A DNA stretch of 64,000 nucleotides from the NCBI RefSeq assembly GCF_900302455.1, contig NZ_ONZG01000010.1, forward strand, positions 144,402 through 208,401, read 5' to 3'. The DNA comes from Falsiruegeria mediterranea M17 (GTDB taxonomy: Bacteria > Pseudomonadota > Alphaproteobacteria > Rhodobacterales > Rhodobacteraceae). The position numbers were made by a program, and so were the translations under genes. Positions 50,242-59,431 of this stretch are shown piece by piece (the stretch's first letter is position 1; each line of letters opens with the position of its first letter). The notes below the pieces were generated by a model that did not search any database, had not been told where the DNA came from, and saw only the letters and a list, made by a program, of their open reading frames with translations.

Positions 50242-50868
50242 ATGCATAAATGGGTTGTCTCACTGGGTTTGATGGTTGCCGTTGCAGCCTGTGGTCGCGA
50301 GGCCGGATACGAGGTTGATTCCGGTACTTTCGGCAACTCTACCCTGAACAACACACAAATGCAGAACGGCGAACGCAACTTCGCCCAGACCCTGGCGGAT
50401 AGATTCGCCCGCGAAGTGCCCACTCAGATCAACTTTGCCTTCGACAGCGCAAGCTTGGACGATACGGCCCGCCAAACCCTGCTGAAACAGGCAAATTTCA
50501 TTCGTCAGTTTCCCGAAGTGAAGTTCCGCGTTTACGGTCACACCGACGCGGTCGGCTCGGCCTCGTACAACAAGCGCCTGGGATTGCGGCGCGCGCAGGC
50601 TGTTGTTGCCTTTTTTGCAGCCCAGGGCATCAAACGCTCACGGCTCGAGGCGCTGGCTTCGTTCGGAGAAACCAAACCGCTGGTGAACACCCCTGATCGG
50701 GATCGCCGCAACCGCCGCACCGTGACCGAGGTATCGGGCTTTGTCGGCCGCCATCCCACTGTTTTGGATGGAAAATATGCGCAGATAATCTACCGCGACT
50801 ACGTCAAGAGCGCCGAGGCACCAACCAAAGTGACCTCGACCTCGAGCTCGGGCGGCTTCTCAGAGTAA
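50242..50868 (+). CDS. OmpA-domain lipoprotein of the Tad locus
   Basis: 208 residues from ATG 50242; an ATG three codons earlier (50233) is also possible. Lipobox VAAC at the end of MHKWVVSLGLMVAVAAC predicts an outer-membrane lipoprotein. The C-terminal OmpA-like peptidoglycan-binding domain (about 70-175) has INFAFDSASLDD, VYGHTDAVGS, YNKRLGLRRAQAVVAFF and GETKPLVNTPDRDRRNRR. It sits where CpaD is encoded in Caulobacter. Likely anchors the secretin to the wall. Follows cpaC by 16 bases. Confidence 0.87.
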   Translation: MHKWVVSLGLMVAVAACGREAGYEVDSGTFGNSTLNNTQMQNGERNFAQTLADRFAREVPTQINFAFDSASLDDTARQTLLKQANFIRQFPEVKFRVYGHTDAVGSASYNKRLGLRRAQAVVAFFAAQGIKRSRLEALASFGETKPLVNTPDRDRRNRRTVTEVSGFVGRHPTVLDGKYAQIIYRDYVKSAEAPTKVTSTSSSGGFSE

Positions 50869-50882
50869 CAATCCAAGCGAAT

Positions 50883-50904
50883 TGGGCGGTATCGTCGCCC
50901 ATTT
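50883..50904 (+). terminator. Weak terminator after the OmpA lipoprotein
   Basis: TGGGCG/CGCCCA stem with a 7-base loop followed by TTTCC. Suggests that cpaE begins another transcript. Confidence 0.4.
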
Positions 50905-51058
50905 CCCTACAATTGGTTTGTTTCGGCCCAAATCTCGCCCAACTTCACAGCGACATTGCTTTCAATAGGTGACGTGCGACCGTTTTCAGGTTGCGCGACA
51001 GCATCTGAACCGAGCTGGGCAAGTTCGTCTCAGGTGCCCCGTAAAGAGGATGAAGGCA

Positions 51059-52297
51059 ATGAGCAGTGTAGCGCCACAACCCGAACACAACCCGATCCTG
51101 GCCTGTACGGTCAGCCGGGACGTGCAGAATTTCGATCTTTTGATCGAGGACATGGAAACCGCGCTTGGCGAAAGCTGGGGCGACCTGGGATTTGCCGAAG
51201 CACTGGCGTTTTTTGGACAGCGCGAAGCGGAATCACTCGAGTTCATCGCCTTGGCCATTGACGGCGATGATGAAGACAACCTGGTTTTGATGGGTGAAAT
51301 CATCACGCAGGCCAAATCCCGGGGCGTCAAAGTCATCCTCATAGCTGAAGATGTGACACCGGCATCGCTTCACCAACTGTTGCGCAAAGGGGCGGACGAA
51401 TTTGTTCCCTATCCCCTGCCCGAGCAGGAACTGCAATCCGCCATCGACCGGTTGAGTTCGCCGGAGCCGGAACCCCAACAAAGCCAACACAACACCGCCC
51501 AACTGAAGTCCGGCAGCTCGAAAGAGGGCGCGCTGATTGTCGTGCACGGCTTGGCGGGTGGAACCGGCGCCACAACAATGGCGGTGAACCTGGCCTGGGA
51601 ACTGACCAACGTGGACAAGGACAATGCGCCCAGCGTTTGTCTACTGGATCTGGACCTGCAATACGGCTCGGTATCCACCTATTTGGACCTGCCGCGCCGC
51701 GAGGCCGTGTTTGAAATGATGTCGGACACCGACAGCATGGACGAAGAGGTTTTTGGCCAAGCGTTGCTGAGTTTTGAGGACAAGCTTCAGGTTCTGACAG
51801 CACCGTCGGACATGGTGCCGCTGGATATCATCACGCCGGAAGACATCGAACGCGTGATCGAAATGGCGCGGGCGCATTTCGACTATGTCGTTGTCGATAT
51901 GCCCAAGACACTGGTGCAGTGGTCGGAAACTGTGTTGCAGGCCGCCCATGTCTATTTTGCGCTGATCGAACTGGACATGCGTTCTGCACAGAACTCCCTG
52001 CGGATGAAACGCGCACTGCAATCAGAGGATCTGCCGTTCAACAAGCTGCGCTTTGCCCTGAACCGGGCGCCCAAGTTCACGGACCTGAGCGGCAAGAGCA
52101 GGGTTAAACGCATGGGCGAATCCCTTGGGATTTCCATCGACCTGCAACTGCCCGACGGCGGCAAGCAGGTCACACAAGGCGCCGATCACGGTCTGCCTTT
52201 GGCCTCGTCCGCTGTCAAAAACCCACTGCGCAAGGAAATCGCGAAACTCGCGCAATCCTTGCATGACCTGGGTCGCAGCGACGCCGAGGCCGCGTAA
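51059..52297 (+). CDS. cpaE: Pilus assembly ATPase CpaE/TadZ
   Basis: 412 residues from ATG 51059 (MSSVAPQPEHN); the preceding codons of the open frame are not conserved-like. The N-terminal receiver-like domain (about 20-125) lacks standard phospho-acceptor context. A MinD/ParA-type ATPase domain follows, with VVHGLAGGTGATTMAVNLAW as deviant Walker A and VCLLDLDLQYG as the switch. TadZ/CpaE positions the pilus machine at the pole. cpaF begins 23 bases downstream. Confidence 0.93.
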   Translation: MSSVAPQPEHNPILACTVSRDVQNFDLLIEDMETALGESWGDLGFAEALAFFGQREAESLEFIALAIDGDDEDNLVLMGEIITQAKSRGVKVILIAEDVTPASLHQLLRKGADEFVPYPLPEQELQSAIDRLSSPEPEPQQSQHNTAQLKSGSSKEGALIVVHGLAGGTGATTMAVNLAWELTNVDKDNAPSVCLLDLDLQYGSVSTYLDLPRREAVFEMMSDTDSMDEEVFGQALLSFEDKLQVLTAPSDMVPLDIITPEDIERVIEMARAHFDYVVVDMPKTLVQWSETVLQAAHVYFALIELDMRSAQNSLRMKRALQSEDLPFNKLRFALNRAPKFTDLSGKSRVKRMGESLGISIDLQLPDGGKQVTQGADHGLPLASSAVKNPLRKEIAKLAQSLHDLGRSDAEAA

Positions 52298-52320
52298 ACG
52301 AGTGAGATTGGGGGACTGAA

Positions 52321-53766
52321 ATGTTTTCGAGATACAAAAAGAACGCCAAGGCCGAACCGGTGCAGCCGGCCAAGCCTGTCAAAAAGGTCGAAGCAGCGCC
52401 CAGCGCACCCCAGCCAAAACCTGCGCAAGCCAGCTTGCGCAAGCCGATGGCCGGCAAGGCCGCCACTGCAGCGCCCGGCGACAAGGATCGCAAACGCAAA
52501 GAGCGTATGGGCGAGATCAAGATCGAGCTGCACCGAGAACTTTTGGAAAACCTGAACCTTTCGGCGCTGGAACACGCCGCCGAGGCAGAACTGCGCAACG
52601 AAATCAGCACCATTACCAGCGAAATCCTGGAAAATAAGGGCATCGTGCTCAACCGCGAGGATCGCACGACGCTGAACAAGGATCTCTATGACGAGGTCAC
52701 CGGCCTGGGCCCGCTGGAAACGCTGCTACAGGACGAAACCGTCAACGATATCCTGGTCAACGGCCCGCAACAGGTCTTTGTCGAACGTGCCGGTAAGCTG
52801 GAAATCAGCGATGTGACGTTCAAGGATGAAAAGCACCTGATGCGGATCATCGACAAGATCGTATCCGCCGTGGGTCGCCGCGTCGATGAATCCAACCCCT
52901 ATGTTGACGCCCGTCTGGCCGATGGCTCGCGTTTCAACGCAATGGTGCCACCGATTGCGGTGGATGGCTCGTTGGTGTCCATTCGTAAGTTCAAAAAGGA
53001 CAAGCTGGGCATCGACGACCTGGTGAACTTTGGCGCCTTTACCGAAGAAATGGCAGCTTATCTGCAAGCGGCTGTTTCAACGCGGCTTAACGTGATCGTG
53101 TCGGGCGGTACCGGTTCGGGTAAGACCACAACGCTCAACGCACTGTCCAGCTTCATCGACAACGCCGAACGCATCCTGACGATCGAGGATACGGCCGAAC
53201 TCCAGCTGCAGCAGACCCATGTGGGCCGGATGGAAAGCCGCCCGCCCAACGTCGAAGGCAAGGGCGAGGTTTCGCCCCGCGACTGTCTGAAAAACGCACT
53301 GCGGATGCGTCCAGACCGCATCATCGTGGGCGAGACGCGCGGCGAAGAGGTCATCGACATGTTGCAGGCCATGAACACTGGCCACGACGGATCGATGACG
53401 ACGATCCACGCCAACTCGGCTCGCGATGGGGTCAGCCGTCTGGAAAACATGATTGCTATGGCCGGGATCGAAATGCCGATCAAGGCGGTGCGCAGCCAGA
53501 TTTCTTCGGCTGTGAACCTGATCGTGCAGGCAAGCCGCCTGCAAGACGGCTCGCGTCGCATGACCTCGATCACCGAGATTACGGGGATGGAAGGTGACGT
53601 GATCTCGATGCAGGAGATCTTTCGCTATCAGCGTGTTGGCCTGACGCCAGACAACAAGATCATCGGTCACTTCACCGCCACCGGAGTGCGCAGCCACTTT
53701 TCCGAACGGTTCCGGATGTGGGGGTATGACCTGCCGCCGTCCATCTATGAACCGACGACCATGTAA
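52321..53766 (+). CDS. cpaF: Tad pilus secretion ATPase CpaF/TadA
   Basis: 481 residues. A charged Lys/Ala-rich N-terminus (about 1-70) precedes the type II/IV secretion ATPase core. Walker A VSGGTGSGKTTTLNAL (about 262-275), Asp box ILTIEDTAELQLQQTHVGR, Walker B-like RPDRIIVGETRGEE and the His box GSMTTIHANSARD are present. It hexamerises at the inner membrane to power pilin assembly and retraction. tadB follows 11 bases later. Confidence 0.96.
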   Translation: MFSRYKKNAKAEPVQPAKPVKKVEAAPSAPQPKPAQASLRKPMAGKAATAAPGDKDRKRKERMGEIKIELHRELLENLNLSALEHAAEAELRNEISTITSEILENKGIVLNREDRTTLNKDLYDEVTGLGPLETLLQDETVNDILVNGPQQVFVERAGKLEISDVTFKDEKHLMRIIDKIVSAVGRRVDESNPYVDARLADGSRFNAMVPPIAVDGSLVSIRKFKKDKLGIDDLVNFGAFTEEMAAYLQAAVSTRLNVIVSGGTGSGKTTTLNALSSFIDNAERILTIEDTAELQLQQTHVGRMESRPPNVEGKGEVSPRDCLKNALRMRPDRIIVGETRGEEVIDMLQAMNTGHDGSMTTIHANSARDGVSRLENMIAMAGIEMPIKAVRSQISSAVNLIVQASRLQDGSRRMTSITEITGMEGDVISMQEIFRYQRVGLTPDNKIIGHFTATGVRSHFSERFRMWGYDLPPSIYEPTTM

Positions 53767-53777
53767 GGGGACATGCC

Positions 53778-54746
53778 ATGCAATTGAGTGCAGAACCAAT
53801 CATCTATGGCCTGATCTTTGTGGGCGTCATCGTGCTGATCAACGGCATCTATCTGGTCGCCTTTGGCAAGTCGATCAGCCTTAACAGCAGGGTAAATCGC
53901 CGCCTGGACATGCTGGACAAGGGCGTTGGACGGGAACAGGTGCTGGAACAGCTGCGCAAGGAAATGCAGCAGCATATGAAATCAACGTCGATCCCGCTGT
54001 ATTCGCTTTTGGCGGAACGGGCACAAAAAGCGGCGATTGCTTTCACACCACGCCAATTGATCATGATCATGATCGGACTGGCTGGCGTTGCTTTTGTTGG
54101 TCTCAGCATCGGAACCCAGACCGAAGTGCCCCTACGCGTTGGGGCATCGATACTGATGAGTGTCGGGGGGGTCTATTTTTGGGTCAACGGCAAGGCCAAG
54201 AAACGCATGGCCCTGTTCGAAGAGCAACTGCCCGATGCGGTGGAACTGATGGTTCGAAGCCTGCGCGTGGGGCACCCCTTTGTATCCGCGATTCAGATCG
54301 TTGCAAAGGAATCCGATGATCCGATCGCAACAGAGTTTGGCATCATTGCCGATGAAAGCGCCTATGGCCGCGAGGTGGGCGAAGCCTTGAAAGACATGGC
54401 CGAACGGCTCGACATGCAGGATCTGCGGTTTCTGGCTGTGGCCGTGACCATCCAACAGCAGTCAGGTGGTAACCTGGCCGAGGTTCTGGCCGGCCTGGCC
54501 AAGGTGATCCGGGCACGCTTCCGTCTGTTCCGCCGTGTGAAGGCCATCACCGCCGAGGCGCAGTGGTCGGGCAAATTCCTGTCCGCCTTCCCTTTGATCG
54601 CGCTGGCCGTGATCCTGGTCAATGACCCCGCCTACTATGACGGCGTGATGGATCACCCGTATTTCATCCCCGCTTGCTTCATCGTGGGCATTCTGTTGAC
54701 CGCCAACCTGTTCGTCATGCGCACGCTGACCAACATCAAAGTCTGA
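53778..54746 (+). CDS. tadB: Tad inner-membrane platform protein TadB
   Basis: 322 residues with hydrophobic helices at the N-terminus (about 6-26), the middle (about 93-135) and the C-terminus (about 270-320). The central cytoplasmic T2SF domain has EEQLPDAVELMVRSLRVGHPF and QSGGNLAEVLAGLAKVIR, the GspF-like motifs. It works with TadC as the inner-membrane base on which CpaF acts. GGGGA lies before the ATG; tadC follows 13 bases downstream. Confidence 0.95.
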   Translation: MQLSAEPIIYGLIFVGVIVLINGIYLVAFGKSISLNSRVNRRLDMLDKGVGREQVLEQLRKEMQQHMKSTSIPLYSLLAERAQKAAIAFTPRQLIMIMIGLAGVAFVGLSIGTQTEVPLRVGASILMSVGGVYFWVNGKAKKRMALFEEQLPDAVELMVRSLRVGHPFVSAIQIVAKESDDPIATEFGIIADESAYGREVGEALKDMAERLDMQDLRFLAVAVTIQQQSGGNLAEVLAGLAKVIRARFRLFRRVKAITAEAQWSGKFLSAFPLIALAVILVNDPAYYDGVMDHPYFIPACFIVGILLTANLFVMRTLTNIKV

Positions 54747-54759
54747 AGGAGGGAGCAAA

Positions 54760-55743
54760 ATGGAGTTCCTGACACAAATCAATGACCTTCTGACCGAGCA
54801 TCTGGGCGAATTTGGCCCACTGATCGTTGTCGGCATCCTGGGTCTGTTCATGATCCTTTTGACGGTTCCGATGATGCTGAGCCAACCCGAGGATCCACTT
54901 AAGAAACTCAAGCGCGACATTGATCCCAAAACCCAGAAGAAACCCAAGAAAGAGCAGCTTCGACAGGGCGGGCGCAACGAGCAGCTCGACCGGTTTGCAA
55001 CCTTTCTGGAACCGCAGGACGCCGAAGAGCTGTCCGCAATGCAACTCAAGCTGCGTCAGGCTGGCTATCAATCCAAGGACGCGGTTCGGTTCTTCCACTT
55101 TGCCCAGTTCGCCTTGGGTATCTTTGGTCTGATTTGCGGGGTCGTTTACGTAACGATCATTGCCGCGGATCAAGACTTCGACAGCCAGGCCATGCTGATC
55201 CGCGTGCTTGGCCCGGGTGGCGTTGGCTACTTCCTGCCCCGCTACTGGATCACGCGTCGCGTGGAAACGCGCAAGGAAAACATCACCGCCGGCTTCCCGG
55301 ACTCGCTGGACATGATGCTGGTCTGTGTCGAGGCCGGTCAGTCGCTGGACCAATCCATCGTCCGCGTCGCCAAAGAGCTGCGCGCATCCTATCCTGATCT
55401 GGCCGATGAATTCGAAGTTGTCGCCTATGAGATGAAAGCGGGCAAGGACAAGGACAAGGTTCTGCGCGACATGGGGATCCGCTGTGGCGTGTCTGATGTC
55501 GCGTCGTTTGTGACTGTGCTGATCCAATCTGCGACCTTTGGTACCTCGATCGCCGAGGCGTTGCGGGTTTACGCGGGGGAAATGCGTGACAAACGCGTGA
55601 TGCGCGCAGAAGAGGCTGCAAACAAGTTGCCAACCAAAATGACGCTTGCCACAATGATGCTCACGGTCCCGCCGCTGCTGATCATCCTTGTTGGGCCGTC
55701 AGCAAAAGGTATCATGGACCTGGGCAACATGAGCTCCAACTAA
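54760..55743 (+). CDS. tadC: Tad inner-membrane platform protein TadC
   Basis: 327 residues, a second GspF-like protein. N-terminal helix (about 18-42) followed by a basic cytoplasmic stretch (DPKTQKKPKKEQLRQGGR), a helical pair (about 110-160), the T2SF domain with GFPDSLDMMLVCVEAGQSLDQSIVRVAKEL and FGTSIAEALRVYAGEMRDKR, and a C-terminal helix. AAGGAGGGAG precedes the ATG. Confidence 0.95.
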   Translation: MEFLTQINDLLTEHLGEFGPLIVVGILGLFMILLTVPMMLSQPEDPLKKLKRDIDPKTQKKPKKEQLRQGGRNEQLDRFATFLEPQDAEELSAMQLKLRQAGYQSKDAVRFFHFAQFALGIFGLICGVVYVTIIAADQDFDSQAMLIRVLGPGGVGYFLPRYWITRRVETRKENITAGFPDSLDMMLVCVEAGQSLDQSIVRVAKELRASYPDLADEFEVVAYEMKAGKDKDKVLRDMGIRCGVSDVASFVTVLIQSATFGTSIAEALRVYAGEMRDKRVMRAEEAANKLPTKMTLATMMLTVPPLLIILVGPSAKGIMDLGNMSSN

Positions 55744-55780
55744 CAAAAGGCACGGGCACGGTGTGAAGACAGGCACCCCC

Positions 55781-56338
55781 ATGAAAATAAGATTTCTGGC
55801 CATCGTTGCAGCGGCGACGGTGGCCTCTTGCACGTCCACCAACCTGGATGAGCTACCAGATGGCCCCTTTCCCCCTGGTGTGGATCACAAGAAAGAGGCC
55901 GTCAGCGGCATCGAGGTCGGGCAACGTCTGTTGAATGCAGGCGAATACGAACTTGCGCTTGACGCCTTTACGCGGGCCGCACTGGATCAAGGCATGACGA
56001 CCGAGATCCTGACAGGTCTGGGCACGGCCAACCTGGGTCTGGGTCGCCTAGGGCAATCCGAAGAGATGCTGCGCCGCGCCGTCCAGGAAGCCCCCGATTG
56101 GCCTGAAGCCTGGAATAACCTTGGTGTCGTCCTGATGGAGAAAGGCGAGTTGGCCGAGGCCACCGGAGTATTCCGCAAAGCTTATGCTCTGGACAATGGC
56201 CAAAGTGACTCAATTCGGGATAATTTACGGATTGCACTCGCAAAATCCGAAAATCCTGATAATAATGCTGGACAACAACAAGAATATAAATTGGTGCAGC
56301 GGGGACAGGGCGAGTTCCAGATCCGCAAGACACCATGA
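55781..56338 (+). CDS. tadD: TadD-like TPR lipoprotein
   Basis: 185 residues from ATG 55781; an in-frame GTG at 55763 is the alternative but the signal begins at MKIRFLAIVAAATVASC. Lipobox VASC. Tetratricopeptide repeats fill about 45-150 (LNAGEYELALDAFTRAAL, GLGTANLGLGRLGQSEEMLRRAVQ, WNNLGVVLMEKGELAEATGVF). TadD proteins are pilotins for the secretin in Tad systems. Polar, Gln-rich C-terminus. Confidence 0.9.
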   Translation: MKIRFLAIVAAATVASCTSTNLDELPDGPFPPGVDHKKEAVSGIEVGQRLLNAGEYELALDAFTRAALDQGMTTEILTGLGTANLGLGRLGQSEEMLRRAVQEAPDWPEAWNNLGVVLMEKGELAEATGVFRKAYALDNGQSDSIRDNLRIALAKSENPDNNAGQQQEYKLVQRGQGEFQIRKTP

Positions 56339-56368
56339 CTAGGGCAAGAGCAGTAAAGGACGCAAAAA

Positions 56369-57214
56369 ATGCGCCACCTCATCTTGATTCCAGCGATGCT
56401 GGCCAGTGGCTTGGCGCTTTCGGCGTGCTCCGAAAGCGGAGATGAAACCGTCGAGCGTGCGTTTCAAGACGTGAACGTCGTAGACGAGACCGATCTGAAT
56501 GACGTGATGCTGACGGTGGCAGACCCCAACGAAGCCGTCGACTATTTTGCACGCGCCGCCAAATCGAACCCTGACAGGATCGATCTGCAGCGAGGCTTGG
56601 CCAAATCTCTTATCCGCGCCAAACGCAATACAGAAGGTGTGACCGCCTGGACCCGCGTGTCGAAAATGGACGGCGCACGCCCGGATGACTCGGTCGATCT
56701 TGCTGATGCGCTGATCCGCACCGGGGATTGGGACGGAGCGGAAAAGCTGCTCGATTCCGTGCCCCCCACCCATGAAACATTCAAACGTTACCGGCTTGAG
56801 GCGATGGTGGCCGACGCCAACCGTGAATGGTCTCGCGCCGATACGTTTTACGAGACAGCCGTTGGCCTGACGACCCGGCCTGCCAGTGTCATGAACAACT
56901 GGGGTTATTCCAAGCTGACCCGGGGCGATTATGCCGAAGCCGAGCGCCTGTTCGGCGATGCCATCCGCCAGGACCAGTCGCTGTTTACCGCCAAGAACAA
57001 CCTTGTTCTGGCCCGCGGCGCGCAGCGCAACTATTCTCTGCCGGTCATCCCGATGGACCAGATGGAGCGCGCGCAACTGTTGCACACCATGGCACTGTCG
57101 GCCATCAAGCAAGGCGACGTGAGCACCGGCAAGGGCCTGTTGCGCGAAGCCATCGCCACGCATCCGCAGCACTTTGAAGAAGCGGTCCGGTCCCTGCGGG
57201 CGCTTGAAAGCTGA
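56369..57214 (+). CDS. Second TPR lipoprotein of the Tad locus
   Basis: 281 residues. Signal MRHLILIPAMLASGLALSAC with lipobox LSAC. TPR-like helical repeats run over about 50-260 (EAVDYFARAAKSNPDRIDLQRGLAKSLI, GYSKLTRGDYAEAERLFGDAIRQD). It is adjacent to tadD (30-base gap) and likely shares an outer-membrane scaffolding role, but is longer and only distantly similar. The prepilin peptidase gene starts 3 bases after its stop. Confidence 0.87.
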   Translation: MRHLILIPAMLASGLALSACSESGDETVERAFQDVNVVDETDLNDVMLTVADPNEAVDYFARAAKSNPDRIDLQRGLAKSLIRAKRNTEGVTAWTRVSKMDGARPDDSVDLADALIRTGDWDGAEKLLDSVPPTHETFKRYRLEAMVADANREWSRADTFYETAVGLTTRPASVMNNWGYSKLTRGDYAEAERLFGDAIRQDQSLFTAKNNLVLARGAQRNYSLPVIPMDQMERAQLLHTMALSAIKQGDVSTGKGLLREAIATHPQHFEEAVRSLRALES

Positions 57215-57217
57215 TCC

Positions 57218-57760
57218 ATGGCACTGACTGCCTATGCGGCGTGGTGGTTCCTGCCCTTCGTCCTTCCGATCTGTTGCTATGTGGCGCTGACGGATCTGCG
57301 TGAGATGCGGATCACCAACAAGGCCGTGATGGCCCTGTTCTTTGTCTTTGTGATCGTGGGGCCCTTTGCCCTGCCCCTGACCGATCCCTGGCCCGTCGGG
57401 TTTATCGGCCCCTTTGCGGTCGAATTGCCATTGTACGTCTGGCAGTTTCTGCAACTGGTCGTGGTTCTGCTCTTGGGTATGGTGTTGAACATGATCGGCG
57501 CCGTTGGGGCCGGTGATGCAAAATTTGCCGCCGCTGCCGCGCCCTTTATCGCCGCTGGTGACATCCGTGTTCTGGTGGCACTCTTTGCCGCCAATCTGCT
57601 GGCCGCCTGGACGACCCACAAGATCGCCAAGTTTACCGCTCTGCGCCGCCTTGCTCCCAATTGGCAAAGCTGGACCATGGGGTTGGAGTTTCCCATGGGG
57701 CTCTCACTCGGCGGCACATTGGGGCTCTACCTGATCCTGGGCACGGTGTTCGGCAGCTGA
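57218..57760 (+). CDS. cpaA: Prepilin peptidase CpaA/TadV
   Basis: 180 residues with about five membrane helices. Two Asp of the A24 aspartic peptidase family are visible: ALTDLREMRI near residue 30 and GAVGAGDAKF (GxGD) near residue 100. It cleaves the Flp leaders after Gly14. The N-methylation domain of long prepilin peptidases is absent, normal for Tad systems. It follows the TPR gene with a 3-base gap. Confidence 0.92.
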   Translation: MALTAYAAWWFLPFVLPICCYVALTDLREMRITNKAVMALFFVFVIVGPFALPLTDPWPVGFIGPFAVELPLYVWQFLQLVVVLLLGMVLNMIGAVGAGDAKFAAAAAPFIAAGDIRVLVALFAANLLAAWTTHKIAKFTALRRLAPNWQSWTMGLEFPMGLSLGGTLGLYLILGTVFGS

Positions 57761-57858
57761 CACTTTCGTTTTCGCGCCCTGTCTGCGCCCTTGTGATGCC
57801 ACATTGCTGGGCCAGATTGGCCGCTGATTGTTGATCGCGAAACAGACAGGTCCAGCCC

Positions 57859-59166
57859 ATGAACATGCAACCCACTTCGGTGATCGCACCCCCCGCCCCC
57901 AAAGGGTTGGGTGACATGCAGCTTCCCATCGTCATGATGCGGGACATTCTGCTCAAGACCCTGTTCCGCAAGAACCTGGAAATGGCCACTGAGATTTCCG
58001 AGGCCATCTGCCTGCCCCTGTCGGTGACCCAAGAGCTGGTAGATTTGACCCGCGATCAAAAACTGCTGGAGGCTACGGGTACGCTCAACGCCAACAGCGG
58101 CAACGAGATGGGCTATCAGCTGACCGATGCCGGCAAGGCGCGGGCGCTGGATGCCCTAAGCCAATCAGAGTATTTTGGCGCCATGCCCGTCCCGCTCGAG
58201 GTGTACCGTGAGCAGGTCGAACGCCAATCGATCCGCAACATTCAGGTCACGCGCACGCAGCTGACCAATGCCATGGGACATCTGGTGCTGCCCGACAGCC
58301 TGCTGGATCATCTGGGGCCGGCGGTCAGCGCAGGACGGTCGATCCTGATGTACGGCCCACCGGGCAACGGCAAATCCTCGATCTCGAACGGCATTCGAGA
58401 CGCACTTGGCGATACGGTCTATGTCCCCCGCGCTATTGAGTATTCAGGTCAGGTCATCACCGTTTACGACCCCATCGTGCACACCGCCATCGAACAAGAG
58501 GCCGACAACCCCACGCAGCTGCGCCGTCGCAAGCGGTTCGATTCCCGCTATGTGCAATGCGAGCGGCCCACAGTGGTCACCGGGGGCGAGCTGTCGCTGT
58601 CGATGCTCGATCTGGTCTATAACCCCACCGCGCGCACGTATCAGGCGCCGCTGCAATTGAAATCCACCGGTGGCATCTTCATCGTCGACGACCTTGGCCG
58701 TCAGGCAGAACCGCCCCAGGCGCTGATCAACCGCTGGATCGTCCCGCTTGAAGAAGGCAAGGATATCCTCGGCCTGCAATCGGGTGAAAAGTTCGAAGTG
58801 CCGTTTGACACGCTGGTGATCTTTTCAACCAACTTCCACCCCAACGAGATCTTTGACCAAGCGGCGTTGCGCCGGATCTTCTTCAAGATCAAGATCGACG
58901 GGCCGAACCAGGAAAACTTCCTGAAGATCTTTGCCCTGGTGGCCCGCAAAAAGGGTATCCCGCTGGACGAAACCGCACTGGTGCATCTGCTCAAGGTTAA
59001 ATACCCGACCATCGACAATACCTATGCCAACTATCAGCCAGTGTTCCTGATCGATCAGATGATCTCGATCTGCGAATTCGAAGGCATCCCGTATCAGATG
59101 TCGCCCGAACTGATCGACCGCGCCTGGGCCAACATGTTCGTCAAGGACGAGACGATCGTGAAATAG
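57859..59166 (+). CDS. AAA+ ATPase with N-terminal winged-helix-like domain, end of Tad locus
   Basis: 435 residues. N-terminal about 20-115 is a helical winged-helix-like region (DILLKTLFRKNLEMATEISEAICLPLSVT, GYQLTDAGKARALDAL). The AAA+ core has Walker A LMYGPPGNGKSSISNGI (about 163-180), Walker B GIFIVDDLG, sensor 1 VIFSTNFHP and a finger-type Arg in AALRRIFFK. The family is recurrently encoded next to pilus genes in alphaproteobacteria but its role is not established to my knowledge. It is cytosolic and 98 bases downstream of cpaA. Confidence 0.85.
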   Translation: MNMQPTSVIAPPAPKGLGDMQLPIVMMRDILLKTLFRKNLEMATEISEAICLPLSVTQELVDLTRDQKLLEATGTLNANSGNEMGYQLTDAGKARALDALSQSEYFGAMPVPLEVYREQVERQSIRNIQVTRTQLTNAMGHLVLPDSLLDHLGPAVSAGRSILMYGPPGNGKSSISNGIRDALGDTVYVPRAIEYSGQVITVYDPIVHTAIEQEADNPTQLRRRKRFDSRYVQCERPTVVTGGELSLSMLDLVYNPTARTYQAPLQLKSTGGIFIVDDLGRQAEPPQALINRWIVPLEEGKDILGLQSGEKFEVPFDTLVIFSTNFHPNEIFDQAALRRIFFKIKIDGPNQENFLKIFALVARKKGIPLDETALVHLLKVKYPTIDNTYANYQPVFLIDQMISICEFEGIPYQMSPELIDRAWANMFVKDETIVK

Positions 59167-59431
59167 CACGTACTTTCTTTGCGTGTTTCAAGCAATCCCA
59201 CGGGAACCGAGAGGCTGGCTGGCCTTTCGGCGCAAATATCTGGACACCTTCGATGCTGAAATTTCGCAAAATAGGTTAGATATTTTTGCCTCCGTACGGC
59301 TAAAAATACAATACAGATTCGGGCCCACACCCCTCTCTTTTTCTTGCCGCGAACTTACCGGGGAAAGCCCCGCGGGGCGGCGGAGGCAGAGCCCCCTTCC
59401 GCATCGCTGCCCCACAAGTTAGGGTCGCGAC
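59167..59431. other. Intergenic region with GC-rich palindrome
   Basis: 265 bases, no gene recognised. The second half contains the perfect palindrome GCCCCGCGGGGC at about 59366-59377 followed by a GGAGGCAGAGCCCCC inverted repeat, the sort of sequence often found at gene ends in this group. The first half is AT-rich. No clear promoter. Confidence 0.45.
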
